Of a stretch of 6,650 bases of DNA, positions 1 through 4,917 are shown in pieces. Location: NCBI GenBank assembly GCA_945787435.1, contig CALZHX010000323.1, positions 1-6,650 of the forward strand, read 5' to 3'. The DNA is from an uncultured Woeseiaceae bacterium. GTDB lineage: Bacteria; Pseudomonadota; Gammaproteobacteria; Steroidobacterales; Woeseiaceae. Under the pieces are notes generated by a model. The model did not search any database. It was not told the origin of the DNA and was given only the letters and a program-made list of their open reading frames with translations. Within the stretch, counting starts at the first letter, position 1. Each line of letters opens with the position of its first letter. Made by a program: the position numbers and the translations under genes.

Positions 1-2357
1 AATTCTTCCTGTATTTTTTGCACTGCTGCGGCCATTGCGGCGTCCGCGTCATCGTCAGTAAGGGTGCGGGATGTTTCCTGTAAAATCAAGCCTAAAGCTA
101 CGCTTTTTAGCCCAGCTTCTATGCCGGGGCCCTTATAAATGTCAAAAATCCTGACGGTCGAAATCAATTCAGGCGCGCTGGATTCGACCGCAGAAATCAG
201 ATCAGCTGCAGAAACTTTGTCGTCCACTACGACGGCGATGTCACGACGAATCGACGGAAATTTTGAGATCGATTCCGCCTTGGGGGCGCGAGATGCCAGT
301 GCGGCCGCTGCATCCAATTCAAAAAGAAATACGTCGCGTTTGAGTTCGAAGAACCGCCCGTGACGTGGGTGCATTTTCCCTGCAACGCCGAGCGACACGC
401 CATTACGCATAATTATCGCGGCTTGTCCGGGCTGCAGCGCAGGATGTTCTGTTGCGCAAAACTCGAGTCCCGAAACATTTCCTGCCAGTTCCAGAATCGC
501 CAGGATATCAGATTTTATGTCAAAGAAATCAATAGATTGGCTCTTACTTCCCCACTGTTCAGGAAGCGCAGAACCAATACAGACTCCGCTGATTCGGACG
601 ACCTCATCATGCTCAGCGAGGGTGCCGTGAAACGACTTGCCAATTTCAAACAGGCGAACTCTTTCCTGCTGCCGCGATGCATTTGCCGATGCCGCCATCA
701 ACATCCCGGGCCACAACGACGAACGCATGACAGACATCTCGGAAGAAATCGGGTTGCTCAATACGAGTTCGGAATCAACATCAGTCAAACGCTTGTTGGA
801 ATCAGGATCGACAAAACTGTAGGTAATAACTTCCTGGTAATCGCGGGCCACGAGAGTCGTTGCCGCGACCTCGAGATCGATTTCGGACTCGGTAACCAGC
901 TCAAGTGGCGTTTCGGCAATCGCCGTCGCCTCCGGAATTTCGTCGTAGCCGAAAACCCGGGCGATTTCCTCGATCAGGTCCACTTCGATTTCGATATCGA
1001 AGCGATGGCTGGGTGATGTTACGTCCCAGCCACCATCAACTTCGGCCACCAACATGCCAAGCCGGGAGAAAATGTCAGAGATCTCCGAGTCGTCAATTTC
1101 GACGCCAAGCAGCCGAGTGACGTGCGACTTGCGCACCCGGATTTTGTCTCGGTTCGGAAGATGTTCGTCGGCTGATTCGACAACGAGCGGTCCGGCATCA
1201 CCGCCAGAAATCGCGAGCAGCAGTTCCGTCGCCCGTTCGATTGCCCGCGCCTGCCCATCCGGATCGACGCCACGTTCGAACCGCAGTGACGCGTCGGTAT
1301 GCATGCCGTAGGAACGTGCGCGTCCCGCCACGATATCCGGCGTGAAAAAAGCTGCCTCGAAGAAGACGTCTTTCGTTTGTTCCGTGACGGCAGTTCCAAG
1401 CCCGCCCATGATGCCACCGATGCCAATCGCACCGCTGTCGTCGCTGATCACCAGCGTGTCTTCGTTGGCTGAGATCTCTTTTTCATCGAGCAACACGACT
1501 TTTTCGCCCGGTGTGGCCATTCTCGGCCGGATCGGGCCTTTAACGAGGCCCAGGTCGTAGGCATGCAGCGGCTGCCCCAGCTCAAGCATGACGTAGTTTG
1601 TGACATCCACCACCGGGTGGATGGATCTCAGCCCCGCCCTGCGCAATTTTTCGGTTATCCAGACCGGCGATTTGGCACTCAAATCGATGTTGCGGATTAC
1701 CCGACCTGCGAATCGGGGGCAGCCCTCAGGCGCACCCAGTACAACCTGGTGCGTGTCGTCAATCGTGGCCTGAACCGGTCTTGCCGACGTCTCACTCAGC
1801 GCTGAGCCGGTCAACGCAGATACGTCGCGGGCAATCCCGAGAACGCTGAAGCAATCTCCACGGTTCGGAGTCAGGTCGAGATCGATGACTGCATCCGGCA
1901 ATCCAAGGAAGTCAGTCAACGCGCTGCCAATTTCGGCATCGTCAGGCAATGCGATGATGCCGTCCGATTCGTCGCCGAGCCCGAGTTCAACCGCCGAACA
2001 CAGCATGCCGTTCGAGATAACGCCGCGAATCTTGGACTTGCGAAGCTTGAGGCCGTTTGGCAATTTCACGCCAGGCTTCGCCAGCGGGCTTTTCATACCT
2101 TTGAAGACGTTCGGTGCGCCGCAAACGACATCGACCAGATCGCCACTGCCGTCGTCAACTTTGCAGACACTCAGACGATCAGCATCGGGGTGCTTCCCGA
2201 CATCTACGACCTCGGCAACAATGACGCCGTCAAGGCCTTCGCCTTCACGCGCAATGCCTTCCACCTCGTGTCCTGCCATGGTAAGGCGCTCCGCCAGGGC
2301 CTCGGTATCGAGGTCTGGATCAACCCATTCGCGCAACCAGGATTCTGCAATCTTCAT
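1..2357 (-). CDS. pheT: Phenylalanyl-tRNA synthetase beta subunit (3' end beyond the window)
   Basis: The tRNA-binding and editing subunit, which hydrolyses Tyr-tRNA-Phe and pairs with PheS. From ATG at 2357 I read 785 uninterrupted codons to the window edge; E. coli PheT has 795, so about ten residues and the stop are missing. An N-terminal MKIAESWLREWVDP is followed by the OB-fold tRNA-binding domain (about 40-150: HPDADRLSVCKV, VCGAPN, GMLCSAVELG), the B3/B4 editing domain (about 210-385), B5 (about 403-478), the inactive catalytic-like core (about 490-680, QEVITYSFVDP) and the anticodon-binding FDX-ACB domain (from about 695, FPSIRRDIAVVV to LILQETSRTL). Editing-site residues aligning with E. 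coli His261, Glu334 and Thr354 are present: PLHAYD (H265), VFFEAAFF (E334), MHTDAS (T354). There is no frameshift. It starts 5 bases after pheS with a weak Shine-Dalgarno (GGTAAG), which suggests translational coupling. Confidence 0.98.
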   Translation of the reverse strand, partial: MKIAESWLREWVDPDLDTEALAERLTMAGHEVEGIAREGEGLDGVIVAEVVDVGKHPDADRLSVCKVDDGSGDLVDVVCGAPNVFKGMKSPLAKPGVKLPNGLKLRKSKIRGVISNGMLCSAVELGLGDESDGIIALPDDAEIGSALTDFLGLPDAVIDLDLTPNRGDCFSVLGIARDVSALTGSALSETSARPVQATIDDTHQVVLGAPEGCPRFAGRVIRNIDLSAKSPVWITEKLRRAGLRSIHPVVDVTNYVMLELGQPLHAYDLGLVKGPIRPRMATPGEKVVLLDEKEISANEDTLVISDDSGAIGIGGIMGGLGTAVTEQTKDVFFEAAFFTPDIVAGRARSYGMHTDASLRFERGVDPDGQARAIERATELLLAISGGDAGPLVVESADEHLPNRDKIRVRKSHVTRLLGVEIDDSEISDIFSRLGMLVAEVDGGWDVTSPSHRFDIEIEVDLIEEIARVFGYDEIPEATAIAETPLELVTESEIDLEVAATTLVARDYQEVITYSFVDPDSNKRLTDVDSELVLSNPISSEMSVMRSSLWPGMLMAASANASRQQERVRLFEIGKSFHGTLAEHDEVVRISGVCIGSALPEQWGSKSQSIDFFDIKSDILAILELAGNVSGLEFCATEHPALQPGQAAIIMRNGVSLGVAGKMHPRHGRFFELKRDVFLFELDAAAALASRAPKAESISKFPSIRRDIAVVVDDKVSAADLISAVESSAPELISTVRIFDIYKGPGIEAGLKSVALGLILQETSRTLTDDDADAAMAAAVQKIQEE

Positions 2358-2362
2358 AGCAC

Positions 2363-3346
2363 TTACCGGAACTGCCGCAAGAAGCGGAGGTCGTTTTCAA
2401 AGAAAGTGCGCAAGTCCGTCACGCCGTAGCGCAACATCGCAAGGCGCTCAACGCCCATGCCGAACGCATACCCGGTGAATTCTTCAGAATCGACGCCCGC
2501 TGCCTCAAGGACATTCGGGTGGACCATGCCGCAGCCCAGGATTTCGAGCCATTTGCCCTCCCCCCAAAGGATGTCGACTTCAGCCGACGGCTCGGTGAAG
2601 GGGAAATACGAGGCTCTAAAGCGTAACTCGGCATCGCGCTCAAAGTAGCTTTCAACAAACTGGTGCAGCACGGCCTTCAGGTTAGCCATACTGACGCCAC
2701 GATCGATGACGAGGCCTTCGACCTGGTGAAACATCGGTGTGTGCGTCTGGTCCGAGTCGCAGCGATAGACACGGCCGGGCGCAATGATACGAATGGGCAC
2801 GCCTTCCTTGACCATGGACCTGATCTGCACCGGGGAGGTGTGCGTCCGCAGCAGATTTCCACCCGGGAAAAAGAACGTATCGTGCAGAGCACGTGCCGGG
2901 TGGTTCTCGGGAAAATTCAGCGCCGTGAAATTGTGAAAATCATCCTCAATTTCAGGGCCGGAGCGGATACCAAAGCCGGCATTGCGAAAGATGCGGTCGA
3001 TCCGCGCCATCGCTCTCGACACCGGATGCCGTCCACCAATCGACGCACCGCGTCCGGGAAGTGTAACGTCGACAGCGTCACCGACGAGCTTGGCTTCCAG
3101 GGCAGCCGCATCGAGCGCTTCGCGACGCTCATTGATACGCGCCTGAAGTGCCTGCTTGGCCTGGTTAATTTCCTGTCCGGCTGCCGGACGCTCTTCGGCT
3201 GGCAGGTCACTTAGCGATTTCAGGCGTGACGTTAACTCACCTTTTTTGCCAAGGTAGCTAACCCGTACCGCATCCAGCGCGGCCAGGTCACTCGCAGTGT
3301 CGATTTCCGACGTAGCAGTCTTGACCAGCTCGCTCAGTTCTCGCAT
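2363..3346 (-). CDS. pheS: Phenylalanyl-tRNA synthetase alpha subunit
   Basis: The catalytic subunit of the alpha2-beta2 class II synthetase that joins phenylalanine to tRNA-Phe. It has 327 residues, exactly the E. coli length, and matches from end to end. An N-terminal helical tRNA-binding region (about 1-85, with YLGKKGELT) is followed by the catalytic domain: PEIEDDFHNF at 131-140, motif 2 at about 187-213 (RIIAPGRVYR, then HTPMFHQVEG), FPFTEPSAEVD at 248-258, LGCGMVHPNVL at 270-280, and motif 3 at about 296-307 (GMGVERLAMLRY). Alanine at 294, the amino-acid pocket position studied in E. coli PheS, is kept. The gene ends LRFLRQFR. The start is ATG, with only a weak GGGG Shine-Dalgarno at 3358-3355, just after the hairpin. 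pheT begins 5 bases after the stop, so the subunits are probably made in a coupled, equal ratio. Confidence 0.98.
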   Translation of the reverse strand: MRELSELVKTATSEIDTASDLAALDAVRVSYLGKKGELTSRLKSLSDLPAEERPAAGQEINQAKQALQARINERREALDAAALEAKLVGDAVDVTLPGRGASIGGRHPVSRAMARIDRIFRNAGFGIRSGPEIEDDFHNFTALNFPENHPARALHDTFFFPGGNLLRTHTSPVQIRSMVKEGVPIRIIAPGRVYRCDSDQTHTPMFHQVEGLVIDRGVSMANLKAVLHQFVESYFERDAELRFRASYFPFTEPSAEVDILWGEGKWLEILGCGMVHPNVLEAAGVDSEEFTGYAFGMGVERLAMLRYGVTDLRTFFENDLRFLRQFR

Positions 3347-3359
3347 GAGAATCGCCCCA

Positions 3360-3385
3360 TAACAGCGCGCAAAACCGCGCTGTTA
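3360..3385 (-). repeat. 10-bp hairpin between rplT and pheS
   Basis: In the mRNA, UAACAGCGCG (3385-3376) pairs perfectly with CGCGCUGUUA (3369-3360) around the loop GUUUUG. The 3' arm is followed by UGGGGCG, which contains the probable pheS Shine-Dalgarno, and not by a U-run, so it is not a standard intrinsic terminator. It fills most of the 47 bases between rplT and pheS. Plausible roles are an RNase processing or stability element separating the ribosomal-protein and synthetase messages, or a modulator of pheS ribosome access. The role is inference; the hairpin is read directly. Confidence 0.65.
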
Positions 3386-3393
3386 ACGGTTGC

Positions 3394-3759
3394 TTAGCTG
3401 CTCTCTGCCAGGCTGACCTTGGCTTGCTCGGCGATCGCGCCGAATCCTTCCGGATCGTGCACAGCGATATCTGCCAGGACCTTTCGATCAACCTCGATAT
3501 TGGCCAGGTTGAGACCGTTGATCAGGCGGCTGTACGACAAACCGTGCAGACGTGAGGCTGCGTTGATGCGCGCGATCCACAACGCACGAAACTGACGTTT
3601 GCGTTGACGGCGATCACGATAGGCATACTGACCGGCCTTGATAACGGCCTGTTTCGCGGTCTTGTACAGCTTGCTGCGAGCGCCGTAGTAACCCTTCGCT
3701 TTGCCAAGGACTTTTTTATGGCGCGCTTTCGCTACAACGCCACGCTTTACTCTAGCCAT
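3394..3759 (-). CDS. rplT: 50S ribosomal protein L20
   Basis: L20 (bL20) binds 23S rRNA early in 50S assembly and, in E. coli and Bacillus, represses its own operon through an mRNA site resembling its rRNA target. It has 121 residues against 118 in E. coli; the extra length is at the C-terminus (ending AESS). The long basic N-terminal extension (about 1-58) is nearly invariant: MARVKRGVVAKARHKK, GYYGARSKLYK, QAVIKAGQYAYRDRRQRKRQ. The globular RNA-binding and regulatory domain follows, with LWIARINAASR, SYSRLINGL and DRKVLADIAV. The start is ATG, with GAGGGG (3773-3768) directly after the rpmI stop and 8 bases from the ATG. The close spacing suggests coupling to rpmI. pheS follows after 47 bases containing a hairpin. 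Confidence 0.98.
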   Translation of the reverse strand: MARVKRGVVAKARHKKVLGKAKGYYGARSKLYKTAKQAVIKAGQYAYRDRRQRKRQFRALWIARINAASRLHGLSYSRLINGLNLANIEVDRKVLADIAVHDPEGFGAIAEQAKVSLAESS

Positions 3760-3773
3760 CTCTCAATCCCCTC

Positions 3774-3971
3774 TTAGCTGTATGGGAGCATGCGGCGCAC
3801 GCTCTTCTGGTCGGCATCTGCGATTTGCTTGGTCAAGCCAAGCTGCCGCTTACGCTTCGACTTTTTCTTGGTAAGGATGTGATTGAGGTGGGACGAAGCT
3901 CTTTTGAAGCCGCCCTTAGCCGTTCTCCGGAAGCGCTTGGCTGCGCCCCGGTTGGTTTTCATCTTCGACAT
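3774..3971 (-). CDS. rpmI: 50S ribosomal protein L35
   Basis: L35 (bL35) is a small basic protein of the large ribosomal subunit. The product is 65 residues, the same length as E. coli L35. It opens MSKMKTNRGAAKRFRRTAKG, which fits the family signature, continues with HILTKKKSKRKRQLG, and ends MLPYS, close to the usual LPY-A end. The start is the ATG at 3971. GGAG at 3981-3978 stands 6 bases before it, and a GTG at 3983 in the same frame overlaps that Shine-Dalgarno and would add four non-conserved residues. The gene lies 100 bases after infC, behind the interleaved stems, and 14 bases before rplT. In E. coli the L20 product represses this gene, and rplT is translationally coupled to it; the short rpmI-rplT gap here is compatible with that. 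Confidence 0.97.
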   Translation of the reverse strand: MSKMKTNRGAAKRFRRTAKGGFKRASSHLNHILTKKKSKRKRQLGLTKQIADADQKSVRRMLPYS

Positions 3972-4022
3972 TGTCTTCTCCACTTTTTGGCCATGCTACG
4001 TACCGCTGAGCGGCCGATGCAG

Positions 4023-4065
4023 GCGGGATACAAGCTCTATGCAGTTGTCGTGTCCCGCATAGAGC
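4023..4065 (-). promoter_or_regulatory. Interleaved stems in the infC-rpmI gap, candidate L20 autoregulatory operator
   Basis: The 100-base gap between infC and rpmI holds two perfect inverted repeats that interleave. In the mRNA, GCUCUAUGC (4065-4057) can pair with GCAUAGAGC (4042-4034), 9 bp with a 14-base loop. GCGGGA (4058-4053) can pair with UCCCGC (4028-4023), 6 bp, extendable past one mismatch by four more pairs. They share bases 4057-4058, and the second stem's 5' half lies in the first stem's loop. This gives either a pseudoknot, with the second stem shortened, or two exclusive folds. A further small hairpin lies at 4013-4003. In E. coli, L20 represses rpmI-rplT translation by binding a pseudoknot and a helix upstream of rpmI that mimic 23S rRNA. 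The location fits; L20 binding is inferred. The rpmI Shine-Dalgarno is about 40 bases downstream and not directly covered. Confidence 0.55.
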
Positions 4066-4071
4066 GATTAC

Positions 4072-4590
4072 TTAGTGCTTCTTTGGTGCTATCACCATGA
4101 TCATCTGCCGACCTTCCATTTGCGGCATCTGCTCGACGGTGCCATATTCTTCCAGGTCATTTCTGACCCTGGCCAGCAGCTTCGCGCCCAGTTCCTGGTG
4201 CGCCATCTCCCGACCCCTGAATCTCAATGTGACCTTGGTCTTGTCCCCGTATTCGAGGAACTCCACAAGCTTGCGCAGCTTGACCTGGTAGTCACCTTCG
4301 TCCGTTCCCGGCCGAAACTTAATCTCTTTAACATGAACCTGTTTTTGCTTGCGCTTGGACGTCTGTGCTTTCTTGTTCTGCTCGAAGAGGTACTTGCCGA
4401 AATCCATGATCCGACAGACCGGTGGCTCAGCATTCGGTGAAACCTCGACCAGGTCCAGTGAGACTCCCTTGGCAAGCTCGATTGCATCGGTCAGCGGCAT
4501 TACGCCGGCTTGCTCACCTTCTGCGTCAATAACCCGGACTTCCCGGGCATCAATTTCTTCATTACGCCGTACGCGCTTTGTGGCTGCGAT
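4072..4590 (-). CDS. infC: Translation initiation factor IF-3
   Basis: IF3 binds the 30S subunit, blocks premature 50S joining and proofreads the start codon and initiator tRNA. From the AUC start it has 172 residues, against 180 in E. coli. The N-terminal domain (about 8-75) carries the family signature near 60-74: PPVCRIMDFGKYLFEQNKK spans it. A lysine-rich linker (about 73-90) follows. The C-terminal domain begins with KEIKFRPGTDEGDYQVKLR (about 88-106), then LRFRGREMAHQELG, and ends EGRQMIMVIAPKKH. All these segments match E. coli or Pseudomonas IF3 closely. An ATG/GTG-only gene caller would start it at GTG 4641, adding 17 unsupported residues. It is the first protein gene of the operon; rpmI follows after a structured 100-base gap. 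Translation is likely autoregulated through the AUC start, by analogy with E. coli. Confidence 0.97.
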   Translation of the reverse strand: MAATKRVRRNEEIDAREVRVIDAEGEQAGVMPLTDAIELAKGVSLDLVEVSPNAEPPVCRIMDFGKYLFEQNKKAQTSKRKQKQVHVKEIKFRPGTDEGDYQVKLRKLVEFLEYGDKTKVTLRFRGREMAHQELGAKLLARVRNDLEEYGTVEQMPQMEGRQMIMVIAPKKH

Positions 4591-4603
4591 CCTAGAATCC
4601 TCC
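4588..4603 (-). promoter_or_regulatory. infC ribosome binding site with AUC start codon
   Basis: The minus strand reads GGAGGA (4603-4598), 7 bases, then ATC (4590-4588) in the IF3 frame. This is the strongest Shine-Dalgarno near the start of the gene, and its spacing picks AUC as the initiation codon. The frame has no ATG until well inside the IF3 homology; in-frame GTG codons at 4641 and 4623 lack a comparable site and would add residues without IF3 homology. An ATT overlaps the Shine-Dalgarno but is out of frame. The E. coli gene starts at AUU, which lets IF3 repress its own translation; AUC fits the same logic. Confidence 0.8.
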
Positions 4604-4668
4604 AGTGCGAAAACAGTTCCCACCCCAGCCTGGACGCCCACAGGCGCCGCAGAAAGTGCGGGACAGCG

Positions 4669-4697
4669 ATTCTATATAGCCGCATAGCAAGAAACAA
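4669..4697 (-). promoter_or_regulatory. Candidate promoter for infC-rpmI-rplT-pheST
   Basis: Between the tRNA and infC the minus strand has TTGTTT (4697-4692), a 17-base spacer, and TAGAAT (4674-4669), which matches TATAAT at 5/6; the -35 matches only at the TTG. A start near 4662 would give an infC leader of about 70 bases. That leader contains a small hairpin, GCCTG at 4645-4641 pairing with CAGGC at 4632-4628. This is the best promoter-like site in the 184-base gap. With thrS absent, the operon needs a promoter here or read-through from the tRNA or uvrB. No activator or repressor site is recognised. Confidence 0.45.
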
Positions 4698-4774
4698 CCG
4701 TGGAAACGACTGTTTTTCCGAAAAAATCAGGCAATATGTTGCAGATACACAACGGCCGGTCATTATTCGCGAAT

Positions 4775-4849
4775 TGGTGGGTGATGGTGGTCTCGAACCA
4801 CCGACCTCCACGATGTCAACGTGGCGCTCTACCCCTGAGCTAATCACCC
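4775..4849 (-). tRNA. tRNA-Val, anticodon GAC, CCA encoded
   Basis: A complete 75-base cloverleaf. The acceptor stem is GGGTGAT/ATCACCC (7 bp), the D stem GCTC/GAGC with a 7-base loop keeping the GGG run, the anticodon stem CCACG/CGTGG, the variable loop AGGTC, and the T stem GGTGG/CCACC. The anticodon loop TTGACAT places GAC at 4817-4815, which reads the valine codons GUC and GUU. Discriminator A and CCA are encoded at 4778-4775. The anticodon loop equals that of E. coli tRNA-Val(GAC), while the acceptor stem resembles E. coli tRNA-Val(UAC). One small oddity is the T loop TTCGAGA, with A instead of the usual pyrimidine at position 60. The gene sits between uvrB and infC on their strand; no strong terminator follows it. 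Confidence 0.97.
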
Positions 4850-4882
4850 TCAAAAAGTGTCACCTGCCCGCGAGGGGCGCAT

Positions 4883-4911
4883 ACGATACTCAAGCCTTAC
4901 CCGGCACGCAA
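4883..4911 (-). promoter_or_regulatory. Candidate sigma70 promoter for the tRNA-Val gene
   Basis: Just after the uvrB stop, the minus strand reads TTGCGT (4911-4906), 17 bases, then TATCGT (4888-4883). These match the sigma70 consensus at 3/6 and 4/6. The next bases, ATGCGCCCCTCG, make a GC-rich discriminator, as is typical of stable-RNA promoters under stringent control. Transcription would start some 25-30 bases before the mature tRNA 5' end at 4849. The boxes are weak individually; position, spacing and discriminator support the call. The alternative is that the tRNA is cut from a uvrB read-through transcript. Confidence 0.4.
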
Positions 4912-4917
4912 GACCCA

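Noticed and set aside
360..1016. A 218-codon open frame on the plus strand, with others at 1885-2478 and 2663-3214.
   Set aside because: All are antisense to continuous pheT or pheS coding sequence that aligns with the family throughout. No family resemblance or convincing ribosome binding site supports them.
1..2357. Possible pseudogene or frameshift in pheT, because no closed minus-strand frame covers the region.
   Set aside because: Codon-by-codon reading gives 785 sense codons matching PheT in order. The frame has no stop only because the gene runs off the window edge.
4709..4731. T-rich and A-rich stretches (CTGTTTTTCCG followed by an A6 run) as a terminator after the tRNA.
   Set aside because: The stem is nearly all A-T with a 3-base loop and a mismatch, and has no GC-rich base before the U-run. 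It is too weak to call an intrinsic terminator.
4765..4774. Palindrome ATTCGCGAAT just after the tRNA CCA end.
   Set aside because: A 10-base perfect palindrome with no loop is too short to form a hairpin or define a known operator, and is not followed by a U-run.
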